A stretch of DNA of 64,000 bases. Origin: Marivirga aurantiaca (GTDB lineage Bacteria; Bacteroidota; Bacteroidia; Cytophagales; Cyclobacteriaceae). Location: the NCBI RefSeq assembly GCF_016679925.1, contig NZ_JAEQBW010000002.1:186001-250000 (forward strand). The letters are read 5' to 3'. A program made the translations under genes and the position numbers. Under the pieces are notes generated by a model. The model was given only the letters and a program-made list of their open reading frames with translations, did no database searches and was not told the DNA's origin. Of the stretch, positions 1-9,205 are shown piece after piece (position 1 is the stretch's first letter; the number at the start of each line of letters is the position of its first letter).

Positions 1-14
1 TAATAAAATATCAT

Positions 15-86
15 GGCCCGTTCATCTAGGGGTTAGGATATCAGGTTTTCATCCTGGAAACAGGGGTTCGATTCCCCTACGGGCTA
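15..86 (+). tRNA. tRNA-Glu (anticodon TTC)
   Basis: A complete cloverleaf can be folded. The acceptor stem is GGCCCGT with ACGGGCT (one G-U at the end) and the discriminator base is A. The D arm contains the GG pair. The anticodon stem TCAGG/CCTGG encloses loop TTTTCAT, giving anticodon TTC, and the T arm carries the canonical GGTTCGATTCC. No CCA is encoded, as is usual for this phylum. A rho-independent terminator follows within 5 bases, so this is the end of a transcript whose upstream part lies outside the window. Confidence 0.97.
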
Positions 87-90
87 CAAA

Positions 91-117
91 GGCTGTCAGA
101 AATGGCAGCCTTTTTTT
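91..117 (+). terminator. Terminator of tRNA-Glu
   Basis: Stem GGCTGTC / GGCAGCC (one G-U pair) with a 6-base loop is followed directly by seven T residues, five bases after the tRNA end. Confidence 0.9.
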
Positions 118-559
118 ATTTCCACTAAATCAATTACTTTAGTATTTAAAAATAAGATTTATAAGCCTGAGTCAAGGATTCTCAATTATCGAAAATCCGT
201 AAAGCCCTGCGGAACTCTACAGATAGGTGAGGTGAATAGAGTATAGTTCCTTCTTTGAAGCCTGTCAAAAAGAGCGTTTGATGGCCGTCTCAGAACGTCC
301 CTGAAGCTCCTCTTTAAGTTAAGCCAAGGAACAAATCATTTCCCCATCGATAATGATTTGTTCATCCAAGCTTCCAGACTAAGATGCTCTTTGTGTGCAT
401 TCATTTTAGATAACCATTTTGCAAAAAAAAAGTCCCACATTTCAGTACTTTTTGCAAATTATTACGCTTTAATTCTTCTAGGCCAATATTTATAGACTCG
501 TTCAAAATTAATTATTTATTGAGGTGTTAATATATTCAACCTACCTATTGGTAGCCTAA
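118..559. other. Non-coding stretch with strong secondary structure
   Basis: No plausible coding frame is seen. Positions 211-250 can pair (GGAACT with AGTTCC, enclosing CTA/TAG). Positions 267-392 are bounded by AAAGAGC (269-275) and GCTCTTT (386-392), and inside them an 11-base perfect hairpin pairs 330-340 with 352-362. Read on the minus strand the outer stem ends in GCTCTTTTT, like a terminator. This may be a structured small RNA; I do not recognise a known family. Confidence 0.4.
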
Positions 560-982
560 TTACTCACTCATTAAAAAATCAACTACTTCTTCTTCACTTC
601 CACAAAGTTTGAAGGGTAAATTGAATTTATTAACAGATTTGAGAAGCATGTTTAAATAATATCTTTTAAAGATACTTGCATCACTTATGGTTCCGGCCCT
701 TTTTAAACCTGATTCTATTGCTTTAGGCAACATAACCTGCTCAAACCATTTTCTATTTTCTGGTCCAATTACCCCTTGCTCTCGTGTGTCGGTATAAAAT
801 CTCTTAACAGGATAGCCAGATTGTGCATGTTTTAGAGCAGCCTCAAATGCACTTCTATACTGCTCGTTGGTCACAGAGCCTTTCCATTTTATCCTTACCA
901 TTTGCCTGGATGGGAAATATGCCACTTCAGCATATGATGCATCTATTAGTATTTCGATATCATTGGTTTCAGAATTATCCAT
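560..982 (-). CDS. STAS/SpoIIAA-like hypothetical protein
   Basis: A 140-residue cytoplasmic protein with no signal peptide or membrane segment. The pattern is an early beta strand (VRIKWKGSVTNEQYRSAFE), a YTDTREQGVIGPENRKW stretch around residues 64-80, and a C-terminal SEEEVVDFL helix. This resembles the small SpoIIAA/STAS-fold proteins common in Cytophagales, where the fold usually mediates protein contacts in signalling. The assignment rests on overall pattern, not on a catalytic motif. It is a single gene, 160 bases downstream of smc on the same strand, and its actual function is unknown. Confidence 0.6.
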   Translation of the reverse strand: MDNSETNDIEILIDASYAEVAYFPSRQMVRIKWKGSVTNEQYRSAFEAALKHAQSGYPVKRFYTDTREQGVIGPENRKWFEQVMLPKAIESGLKRAGTISDASIFKRYYLNMLLKSVNKFNLPFKLCGSEEEVVDFLMSE

Positions 983-1143
983 ATTGTCAAATCTCTCTCT
1001 TTAAATTATCAATTACTTTATAATTTAACAATTTATAATCGACCAACAATAGAATTTGAGTGATCAATTTCTACTTGTATTAAGCTTTGAGTATTGTTGA
1101 TGGTATTGGGAGGCAAGGTTCATTATTCTAAGGAAGCTAATGA

Positions 1144-4100
1144 TCACTCAACGGCATCAGCTAAATCCCTTAAATCTACAGGAACTACCCTGGAAACGCC
1201 CTGTTCTATCATGGTTACTCCGTAAATTACGTCAGTGCTGGACATGGTACGTTTGTTATGGGTTACCACTATAAATTGAGATTCATTTGAAAATTCCCGG
1301 ATGATATTGTTGAACTTATCAATGTTGGCATCATCCAAAGGTGCATCCACTTCGTCAAAAATACAAAATGGAGCAGGTTTTAAAAGGTAAATAGCAAATA
1401 GGAGGGAAATGGCTGTTAAAGTTTTTTCACCACCGGAAAGCTGATTAATGGTTAGTGGTCTTTTCCCTTTGGGTTTCGCCATGATCTCAATCTTGGACTC
1501 AAGTGGATTATCCGGATCTGAAAGTTGTAAGTCGCATTCGTCTTCTTCAGTGAAGAGAGCGCGGAACACTTTCATGAAATTTTCTTTGATTTTTTCGTAA
1601 GCTTCAATGAAATTGACTCTTGCTACTTCGTCAATTTCACTGATGGTAGATAAGAGTGATTCCTTGGCATTTCGTAAATCTTCTCTTTGGGTGATGATGA
1701 AGTCATTTCTTTCTTTTATTTCCTCATACGCTTCCATGGCCATAGGATTAACAGGTCCCATTCGCTCCATCTTTTCTTTCAGACGCGAAACTTCTTCTCT
1801 TAAATCATCAGCATTTGTGTTGTCCTCAGTTTCTTCCTCTTCCTGAGCCATGATTTTGTCCAAATCAATATCAAACTCTACAGAAAGCCTTTCTTTCACG
1901 CTGTTAAGTTGCAGTTTGGTTTCATTGAGGTTGTTCTGCATCTCCATCAAAAGAGTGTCTACCTGCTCTTTATTACGCTGTATCTGGCGTGTTTCCTTCT
2001 CTATTTCATCAATCCCACCACGGGCTGCATAATATGCTTTCTCTACCTCATTTACACCCAGTTCAATCGATTCTTTCTCTTCATACATACCTAAAAGCTC
2101 ATCATCACTGCTTTCAGCTGTATCGATCAGATGCTTGATGTCCTCATCATTTTGTTTGAGTTGTACCTGGTTCTTTTCGAGCCTTTCCGAGCTGCTCTCG
2201 AATGCATTTTGCTTATAGCCAATTTCCTGTTCAAGGCTATTGACCCTATTCTGTTGTTGGTGAAACTCTATATTTTCCTGATTAAAGGCAGATGATTTCT
2301 GGCTCAATAAATCGTCCTGAATGCTTAAATCCTCACTAATAAGGTTAAGTCTTTGCTCAATTTCTTTCAGTCGCTCAGTTTTTTGCTGTGCCTCAGGTCG
2401 GATGGTTTCAATTTCTTCAAATAGCTTTTCTCTTTGTTCTTCTAAGCCCTCTCTTTTATTGGCCGCGGAACTAAGCATTTGTGCAAACTGCTCTTGTTTG
2501 GTTTTTACGGATATATATTCTGAATTGACTTCACTAATTTCAGCCTGTAGTAATTCTATATTTTCCCTGTAACTGTGCTGTTTTAGGTTTTCTAAGTCCT
2601 TTTGTCTGGTTTCCAGGCTTTCTTTTATGCCTGTAATTTTTTTATTGAGTTGCTTAATTTCTTCCTGTAACTTTTCCAGGTTTTTGGCACGTCCTATTCT
2701 TTTACCCTCAAACAAACCCACTGAACCACCGGACATGCTGAACTTTCTTTTGGTTACTTTGCCACTTTCTGTAATGAATGTGCTGTCCTTGTCATCAGGA
2801 ATTTTATTATAATCCCCTTTAACTACATATACATTGTCCAATATGTAGGCCACCAATCTTTTATATTTTGCATCGTACTCTACAATTTCAGTGGCCGCCA
2901 CTGCATTGTCGTATAATTTAGTATCTGATGGAAGGAATTTTTCGAAGCTGTCTAAAATAAAGAAATGTGCTTTTCCTTTACTGGCATCACTTAACAAATT
3001 AACTGCCTCATATGCCTGAGCCTCAGTTTCTACAATATAATAATTCATGTAGGGCTCCAGGAAATTTTCAATAGTAATACGGTAGTCTTCAGAGCAGGTT
3101 AGGATATCAGATAATAAAGGAGCATTCTTTCCCCACTTAGAGCTTTTCTTTAGGAACTTAATGGCTTCCGGAAATCCCTCCAAATTATCTACCAGTGATT
3201 TCGTGAGGTTATATTCATTCTCCCGGGCATCCAGCTTTCTTGAAGATTGCGTGAGTTCTTCTTTTATGAGTTCAATAGTATGTTTTGATTCCTCCATCTG
3301 TTGGTTCAGATGGTCTTCCTTAGATTTCAGGTTCTGGAGGTATTCATTTTTTTCGGCCAGTAAAGTAGAAAGTGTACTTGTTTTGTGGTCAAACTCAGCT
3401 ACACTGGCGCTTTGTTCAGAACTATCACTGGTGCTTTTCTCCAATTCCTGCTTGATGGAAGAAAGCTGAATTTCTTTGATTTCCAGCGATTTATTTAGTT
3501 GATATACTTGATTCTGAAACTCTTTTTGCTGTGTGTTAAGCGTATTTACTTCTTCCCTGATGGCGGCTGTTTTTGCTTTTTGCGCTTCATATTCTTCCTG
3601 TAAAACTTGAACACGCTGCTCTGTTTCTAAAAATATCTTTTGGGCTGACTCCTTTTCCTGATTCAGGCTTTTAATACTAAAGGAAGCGCGCTCATTGCTT
3701 TGTTTGTCCTGTTCTATTTGTTGTTTCAGGCTATCGCTTTTGTCTTGAAGAAAACGTAATCTTTCATTTTTGATTTTCTTCTCACTTTCATATTGCCTGA
3801 TTTTATTGACGTGCTCATTCAGGGCTTTTTGCCGAGTGGCCAATAATTTTTCCTGCTGCAATAGTTCAGTTTTAGCTTTTTCAAGTATGGCTTCCTGCTC
3901 TGCAGATTGCCTGTTAAGGCTTATTTTTTTATCGTTTTCTGCTTGTACCTGCTTTGTTAATGATAAGAATACATCGCGTTTCTCTGCTACTGTTTTTTTC
4001 GCCAGTAGTACACTTTTATCTTTATATTCTGCTTTATACTGGTAATACCTTTCTGCTTGTTTGGCTTGTTTTTCCAGTGATTTAAGATTCTTCTCTATCT

Positions 4101-4689
4101 CAAAAAGTAAATCTTCCACACGTTCCAGATCAGTGTCTGTATCAGCCAGTTTTTTAAGCGTTTCTTTCTTCCTGATTTTGAATTTACTAATCCCTGCAGC
4201 TTCTTCAAAAAGCCCTCTACGGGAATTGTCCTTATCAGTAAGGATGTCATCTACCATCTTAAGTTCTATGATGGCATAGCTATTGGAACTTATGCCTGTA
4301 TCCATGAACAAATTGGTAATGTCTTTTAATCTACAGCTTACGCCATTGAGTAAATATTCACTTTCCCCTGATCGGTAGTATCTACGGGTAATGGTAACGT
4401 TGGAATATTCTGTGGGTAAAAGATTTTTTGTATTACTGAAGGTAAGGGATACTTCTGCTAAATTGCTTTGTTTTCTTTTTTTAGTTCCGTTGAAAATGAT
4501 GTTTTCCATTTTATCGGAGCGGAGCATACGAGATTTTTGCTCTCCCAGTACCCAGCGAATAGAATCTACTACATTGGATTTACCACATCCGTTAGGGCCT
4601 ACCACTCCGGTAATTCCTTTGTCAAAATTGATGACCATCCGGTCCCCAAAACTCTTAAATCCTTTAATCTCCAGTTTGGTAAGCTGCAT
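1144..4689 (-). CDS. smc: Chromosome segregation protein SMC
   Basis: A 1181-residue SMC ATPase of normal bacterial length. Walker A GPNGCGKS sits at residues 31-38. Two very long coiled-coil arms (about 170-500 and 660-1000) flank a hinge near 500-650, recognisable from the GFPEAIKFLKKSS and LSDILTC segments. At the C terminus are the ABC signature LSGGEKTLTAISLLFA and Walker B with CIFDEVDAPLDDAN. Together these make the head ATPase that, with ScpA and ScpB, compacts and organises DNA around the origin. Neither scpA nor scpB is in the window. A TAAATTTG box lies about 40 bases before the ATG. Confidence 0.98.
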   Translation of the reverse strand: MQLTKLEIKGFKSFGDRMVINFDKGITGVVGPNGCGKSNVVDSIRWVLGEQKSRMLRSDKMENIIFNGTKKRKQSNLAEVSLTFSNTKNLLPTEYSNVTITRRYYRSGESEYLLNGVSCRLKDITNLFMDTGISSNSYAIIELKMVDDILTDKDNSRRGLFEEAAGISKFKIRKKETLKKLADTDTDLERVEDLLFEIEKNLKSLEKQAKQAERYYQYKAEYKDKSVLLAKKTVAEKRDVFLSLTKQVQAENDKKISLNRQSAEQEAILEKAKTELLQQEKLLATRQKALNEHVNKIRQYESEKKIKNERLRFLQDKSDSLKQQIEQDKQSNERASFSIKSLNQEKESAQKIFLETEQRVQVLQEEYEAQKAKTAAIREEVNTLNTQQKEFQNQVYQLNKSLEIKEIQLSSIKQELEKSTSDSSEQSASVAEFDHKTSTLSTLLAEKNEYLQNLKSKEDHLNQQMEESKHTIELIKEELTQSSRKLDARENEYNLTKSLVDNLEGFPEAIKFLKKSSKWGKNAPLLSDILTCSEDYRITIENFLEPYMNYYIVETEAQAYEAVNLLSDASKGKAHFFILDSFEKFLPSDTKLYDNAVAATEIVEYDAKYKRLVAYILDNVYVVKGDYNKIPDDKDSTFITESGKVTKRKFSMSGGSVGLFEGKRIGRAKNLEKLQEEIKQLNKKITGIKESLETRQKDLENLKQHSYRENIELLQAEISEVNSEYISVKTKQEQFAQMLSSAANKREGLEEQREKLFEEIETIRPEAQQKTERLKEIEQRLNLISEDLSIQDDLLSQKSSAFNQENIEFHQQQNRVNSLEQEIGYKQNAFESSSERLEKNQVQLKQNDEDIKHLIDTAESSDDELLGMYEEKESIELGVNEVEKAYYAARGGIDEIEKETRQIQRNKEQVDTLLMEMQNNLNETKLQLNSVKERLSVEFDIDLDKIMAQEEEETEDNTNADDLREEVSRLKEKMERMGPVNPMAMEAYEEIKERNDFIITQREDLRNAKESLLSTISEIDEVARVNFIEAYEKIKENFMKVFRALFTEEDECDLQLSDPDNPLESKIEIMAKPKGKRPLTINQLSGGEKTLTAISLLFAIYLLKPAPFCIFDEVDAPLDDANIDKFNNIIREFSNESQFIVVTHNKRTMSSTDVIYGVTMIEQGVSRVVPVDLRDLADAVE

Positions 4690-4728
4690 AATTTATAGAA
4701 ACGATAGATAGCTCAGTAGAGCGAATAA

Positions 4729-4736
4729 CAAATTTA
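4729..4736 (-). promoter_or_regulatory. Possible -7 box of the smc promoter
   Basis: On the minus strand the octamer TAAATTTG matches the Bacteroidota -7 consensus TAnnTTTG exactly, 40 bases upstream of the smc ATG. No convincing TTTG element is seen at -33, so this is a half-supported promoter call. Confidence 0.35.
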
Positions 4737-4850
4737 TCATTTATTTGCACAAGTCTATAATGAAAAAGCTAAAATAGGAAAGGGAATAATTGGATTTGAT
4801 GTACAGGATTGAAAATAGAGTTAAAGCTCTTATGTTTGTCAGATGATTTT

Positions 4851-5573
4851 TTACTGGTCTTCTTTTTTAAAATAAATCCTCACTTTTGGTTTACTTGAAC
4901 CTGACTCTTGTTTCTCATACCAAAGTAATTCATCTTCTATATGAAAGGCAATAAATGATTCTTCAGAAGTTTTTTTGTTGAAAAAATTAATTTGTGATAA
5001 AGATTCATCCATTTTCCAATAACCTGTATTTTGGTTCTGTCCTTTTCCCCCGTTATAAAACTTCCCTTCTTTTGATAGCAAAATCCATCGATCTGTGAAA
5101 GCATATTCAGAAGTATTGTCATAGCCATTGATAGTTACTTTTTCGACTTTCCATTTCCCTATTAAATCATTCTTATCCAAAAGGTTTAATTCCGGGATTT
5201 TTTCAATTCTTTTAAGTATTATTCTATAATGGCCATGTTTGTCTTCTAATTCTATATGTTCATCTGAAGCTTTTATTTTCCATTTTGTTACATTTTCTAC
5301 AGGGCTACCATTAAGCAGAATTAATTCATTTTTCTCTGAATATATCAACCAGGTTTTTTCTTTTGTATCAGGAGTGCCGTAGGTAAAGGTTCCGTTTTCA
5401 TGGAAAGCAAGGTGCCGATTGTATTGATTTACATATTTGGAGGTAAAATCGTGTCCATTTTCACTGATAGCTTCAATATACCAGTTCCCTATCACCATTT
5501 CAGGAGGTACTTCATATTTACAGCTAGTAAGCAGTGCACAGCTAATCAATATATAATTTAATAGTTTTTTCAA
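4851..5573 (-). CDS. Lipoprotein with two lipocalin-like domains
   Basis: A 240-residue protein that starts with TTG, overlapping the TGA of the upstream gene by 4 bases. The N terminus is a lipoprotein signal peptide ending in LLTSC, so it is probably anchored to the envelope. Two similar halves follow: residues 25-125 open with VIGNWYIEAISENGHDFTS and residues 135-240 open with LIGKWKVEKVTINGYDNTS. This GxWxxE pattern is typical of lipocalin-like DUF domains and points to an internal duplication. It is the last gene of an operon with two outer-membrane beta-barrel genes. No ligand can be inferred. Confidence 0.7.
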   Translation of the reverse strand: MKKLLNYILISCALLTSCKYEVPPEMVIGNWYIEAISENGHDFTSKYVNQYNRHLAFHENGTFTYGTPDTKEKTWLIYSEKNELILLNGSPVENVTKWKIKASDEHIELEDKHGHYRIILKRIEKIPELNLLDKNDLIGKWKVEKVTINGYDNTSEYAFTDRWILLSKEGKFYNGGKGQNQNTGYWKMDESLSQINFFNKKTSEESFIAFHIEDELLWYEKQESGSSKPKVRIYFKKEDQ

Positions 5574-7648
5574 ATCTTATACATCATTTGTAACTTGACT
5601 TCCGAACGCGTGTTTCCTTCAATCTGTTCATTTCCAGTACCTATAGTTTCTGCATCAAGATATTTAAACTGGGCCCATCTTGCCCAAATTTGAAGTTTCT
5701 TAGATAACTTATATTGAAGCAATGCATATGTACGCGTACCTGTATTTTGATAGGCAGGAATAGAAAAAGCATACAATACATCTTTTTCATATACATATTG
5801 CCTGTTCTCAAAATCTTCTGTATCAAAAATAGCATAACGAGTGCTTAATCGCAATTTTCCAAAGTCGAAATTAATGTCCTGAATGAGTGCCATTCCTGTA
5901 GTATATTCATTATCGAATAAAAACTCACTGAATTGTATTCTTGATTTGATTGAGATAAGACTTTTGGGCCTAATATCCAGATTTACAATATAGTTTCTTT
6001 TTTGTGCAGTGGCCAATCCATAGATGTTGGGATTTTCCGGCCTGTTTAAGTTTCTCTCCTTACTTTCTACTCTCGCTTGTCCATATAGGGAAATATTACG
6101 ATTAAAATTATAGGTGATTCTTCCCAAGTACTCATTGCCTTTTGAGGGACCATCTGCCCTGAACCTGAGCCATGGAAATGTAAAGCGATCATAATAGGAA
6201 GAGATAATGAATTTCTTTGACGGTTGAAATTTAATTCCCCAATAGACACCTTGTTCATTTATGTTTCGGGTACTTTCACCAAAGGAAGTTCCGTAAAAAG
6301 AGTGAAAATCACGGTCGTAATTCCGCAAAATGAAGCTGGTTTGTAAGGAAGGGGAAATGGAAGCTATAAAGCCACCAATTGCTCCAACTCCTTGGGATTG
6401 ACTAATGGCAGACTCTCCAAAAAAATGGAAATTACGCCAATAATAGTTGGCGAAAAGCCCGAGGATACGATTTACTTTACCTGAAAATTCAAATTGATTA
6501 TATTTTTTTGGATTTCGTATAAAATCCCTGTCATAAACTGTCTGGATGTAATTCAATCCAATATTAAGATCTTCGGATGTATTATGAAAAAGAAGATTGC
6601 CACCAAAATTTTGAGATTGAATGGCATTTTTACCAGCTAACTCTGCTTCGGTTCTGTGAAATCCTGTCAATCGTATAGAGGTAAAAAATTCCTCTGCACT
6701 TTGGGCAGAATCAAGATCCACATTTCCATTTACTGAATTATAACTATAGAATGTAGTAAGGTCAATTTGTTTACTGAGCTCATAAGTAGCAGCAAGTCCA
6801 CGAAAATAATTAGTTTCCAGAACGGAAGTATAGGGTAAAATACCCAAGTTACTTCTCCTGGCAGTGGCTACAGTTTCACTCCCTTTACCTACGGCAAATC
6901 CGGCACCAAAAATCAAAGATTGACCAAATTGCATCTGGTAATCACCTAATACGATATTTTTTAATTTGCCTTGATTCTGTAATTGGAAATGGAAAGAAAA
7001 GAAATCCATTCCATATTGTTCTTTTTTGGTATCCCAGGCAAACTGTTCACCTGCATCTTTTTCCGCTGTAAACCCTAAACTAAAGTCATTAGTGTGTTTT
7101 ACTCTAAAACGGGCATATAGGCGGTTAGGGTCGCCCAAATATTGATGTTCCCTTTCATCTGAGGAAGTGTAGCCTCTTTTCTCTTCCAATGTACGGTCTG
7201 CTCTGATGATTAAATAATTATTCTCTTCACTCAAAATCCTTTTCAATAAGGGACGATTATCGGATTGTAATCCTCCTTCTCGTATGTCTACAAAAGGCAG
7301 TAAGTTATAGATGGTATTCAAATCAAATTCAGGGATGGCCTGTAATTCGTAAATACTTAGAAATTTGCCATTGGTATTTCTGTAGTTCAGGAATGCGTTG
7401 ATCTGAATATTGCTTAGGACAAGCAGGGATTGTAAATCCTGACGATTGGCCTGGTTGAGATTTACCGGGGACTGATAAAGCTGAAATAGAGCCTCATATA
7501 CATCTTCATAATTTGTGTCATCATCCTGCACTGAGAAATTACTTTCAATGAATTCTTCCAGATCAAAATCATTGAAGTCATTTTGAGCCAACATGGGGAA
7601 GGAGACTAAAAACAAAGAAAATGCCAGTATAAAATTAAATGACTTCAT
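5570..7648 (-). CDS. Helix-hairpin-helix N-terminal beta-barrel protein
   Basis: A 692-residue protein with a cleavable signal peptide ending near MLAQ (about residue 22). After an acidic linker comes a ComEA-like helix-hairpin-helix module at about 55-125 (PVNLNQANRQDLQSLLVL, then KFLSIYELQAIPEFD). The remaining 550 residues alternate aromatic and polar strands (for example NYYWRNFHFFGES, YDRFTFPWLRFRADG) as in outer-membrane barrels, and the last residue region ends QMMYKI. It overlaps both neighbours by 4 bases and so is translationally coupled to the PorQ-like and lipoprotein genes. Bacteroidota genomes commonly carry this architecture, but its function is not established. DNA uptake or a periplasmic nucleic-acid role is only a guess from the HHH module. 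Confidence 0.75.
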   Translation of the reverse strand: MKSFNFILAFSLFLVSFPMLAQNDFNDFDLEEFIESNFSVQDDDTNYEDVYEALFQLYQSPVNLNQANRQDLQSLLVLSNIQINAFLNYRNTNGKFLSIYELQAIPEFDLNTIYNLLPFVDIREGGLQSDNRPLLKRILSEENNYLIIRADRTLEEKRGYTSSDEREHQYLGDPNRLYARFRVKHTNDFSLGFTAEKDAGEQFAWDTKKEQYGMDFFSFHFQLQNQGKLKNIVLGDYQMQFGQSLIFGAGFAVGKGSETVATARRSNLGILPYTSVLETNYFRGLAATYELSKQIDLTTFYSYNSVNGNVDLDSAQSAEEFFTSIRLTGFHRTEAELAGKNAIQSQNFGGNLLFHNTSEDLNIGLNYIQTVYDRDFIRNPKKYNQFEFSGKVNRILGLFANYYWRNFHFFGESAISQSQGVGAIGGFIASISPSLQTSFILRNYDRDFHSFYGTSFGESTRNINEQGVYWGIKFQPSKKFIISSYYDRFTFPWLRFRADGPSKGNEYLGRITYNFNRNISLYGQARVESKERNLNRPENPNIYGLATAQKRNYIVNLDIRPKSLISIKSRIQFSEFLFDNEYTTGMALIQDINFDFGKLRLSTRYAIFDTEDFENRQYVYEKDVLYAFSIPAYQNTGTRTYALLQYKLSKKLQIWARWAQFKYLDAETIGTGNEQIEGNTRSEVKLQMMYKI

Positions 7649-8463
7649 TTTTTGCGTAGAGCATATTGCATGGAGATAGCATGAGAAAATCCTAATTCAG
7701 GATGATTGCTCAATGCATAATCCCATTGTAATGATAAATATTTGAACCCAAGCCCGTAAAAAGTTTGAAATGAGCCGCTTTGCACCCCACTGCGCAAATA
7801 AAATTTTTCAAGGAAGTTATACTCGGCTCCAATTTTCATCAAAGATTTCTTTTGTATGTCTTTTTCAATTTCTGTATTTAGCATAAAATAAGCTTTTGGC
7901 CTATAGGAAGCTCCAAACTTCAATAAGGTAGGTACAGCTTGACTATCTTCGTTGCTTAATACACTTTGAGTAATATTGAGTGCTTGAGCACCTATCACTA
8001 GTTGAGGAGTTAAATTAGCAATTCCACCAAAGTCAATAGAGTAGGTGCCTTTTGTGCCAAAACCCATGATCTGATATTGCAAATAGTTTGCCCTTCCTCC
8101 TAATTGAATAATGCCAATTTCTGTCGCGTAACCTAAAGAAACTTTATGTTCGTTATAAAATTCATCGCCAAAACGAAAAACACCAATAAAAGCATTGCCT
8201 GATGGAATAGGGCTGGAAATTCCCAAAGCCATAAAGTTAAATCCATCCATTCCATAACGATTTTCATAATTGGCTCCCACTTCAAATTTGTCTGACTGGG
8301 AAATCCCGGCAGTATTTTGAAATCCGGCCCAAAGGTCTGAAATTGTAACTGAAGCGTCTCCCATACCAATGGCACGTCCACCAATGGGAGCATAAATGGA
8401 TTGAGAAAATCCTGCTGAAATGAAACAACCCATAATAGTAGTAAACAGTATAATTTTTCTCAT
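7645..8463 (-). CDS. PorV/PorQ-like outer-membrane protein
   Basis: About 272 residues from the ATG at 8463. I prefer this over the ATG at 8490 because it begins a clean signal peptide (MRKIILFTTIMGCFISAGFS). The mature start, APIGGRAIGMGDASVTISDLW, is the hallmark of the PorV/PorQ branch of FadL-like barrels that work with type IX secretion, and many barrel strands follow. At about 270 residues it is shorter than typical PorQ, so it may be a paralogue. Its stop overlaps the ATG of the next gene (ATGA), forming a three-gene envelope operon. Confidence 0.7.
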   Translation of the reverse strand: MRKIILFTTIMGCFISAGFSQSIYAPIGGRAIGMGDASVTISDLWAGFQNTAGISQSDKFEVGANYENRYGMDGFNFMALGISSPIPSGNAFIGVFRFGDEFYNEHKVSLGYATEIGIIQLGGRANYLQYQIMGFGTKGTYSIDFGGIANLTPQLVIGAQALNITQSVLSNEDSQAVPTLLKFGASYRPKAYFMLNTEIEKDIQKKSLMKIGAEYNFLEKFYLRSGVQSGSFQTFYGLGFKYLSLQWDYALSNHPELGFSHAISMQYALRKK

Positions 8464-8554
8464 TCTTTGGAAATTTGAGAATGAAGTCATAAGATACTAG
8501 TACATCTATTATCTATTAGTTATAAATAGATTGACTCGGAAATATTAAACAAAT

Positions 8555-9205
8555 ATGAAAAATATTTATAAAATCACTAGCATATATTTAATTATTCTTC
8601 TTTTTTATGGGCAGCACGTATATAGTCAGAGTCCCGATTCTCTTTTTTATCCCACTGGGGAGTTAAAAGCTGTAGGAAAAGAGATTGATAATAGGAAAGA
8701 TAGTCTTTGGATATTTTACTACCCCACCGGAGAGAAGAGTGCGGAGGAAAACTACAAGCAGGGACTTCTTGATAAGCAAGCTTTGTATTTTTATCCCAAT
8801 GGACAAAAATCAGCCATTGAATTTTGGGTTGATGACGAGTTGCAGGATAGCGCCTATTACTTTTTTGAAAATGGAGATTTAGAAAAAAAAGGAATATATA
8901 AGAATAGCTTATATGAGGGAGAATGGCATTTCTGGTATGAAAATGAACATTTAAGACAGATTGGAAACTATGAAAATGGTACACCCCATGGCCCATGGTT
9001 TTTTTATGATTCCTTAGGAAATATAGAGCAAAAAGGTTTTTATAAAGAAGGGAAGGCAGATAGTTTATGGCAATATTTTGATCTAAAGGGGAATAAGACC
9101 TATCAGGGTCATTTCAAGGATGATAAAAGAGTAGGAGAGTGGTTTTATTTCTCCAGATGGGGTAGAAAGAAAAGAATTAACCCGGATGAGCTTGAAGAGG
9201 AGTAA
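8555..9205 (+). CDS. Secreted MORN/YwqK-repeat protein
   Basis: A 216-residue protein with a signal peptide ending in QHVYSQ (about residue 25). It contains roughly seven imperfect repeats of about 23 residues with the pattern F/YxNGxLxxxGxYxxGxxxGxWxxY (FYPTGELKAVGKE, FYPNGQKSAIEF, FYKEGKADSLW). These are the MORN-variant repeats of the family often named YwqK antitoxin. The name is misleading here, since no partner toxin is visible. It ends back to back with the Omp85-like gene, and a much longer relative lies at 29478-31313. Confidence 0.8.
   Translation: MKNIYKITSIYLIILLFYGQHVYSQSPDSLFYPTGELKAVGKEIDNRKDSLWIFYYPTGEKSAEENYKQGLLDKQALYFYPNGQKSAIEFWVDDELQDSAYYFFENGDLEKKGIYKNSLYEGEWHFWYENEHLRQIGNYENGTPHGPWFFYDSLGNIEQKGFYKEGKADSLWQYFDLKGNKTYQGHFKDDKRVGEWFYFSRWGRKKRINPDELEEE

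Noticed and set aside
8555-9205. Toxin-antitoxin locus (YwqK antitoxin)
   Set aside because: The protein has a signal peptide and no toxin neighbour; the family name alone is not evidence.
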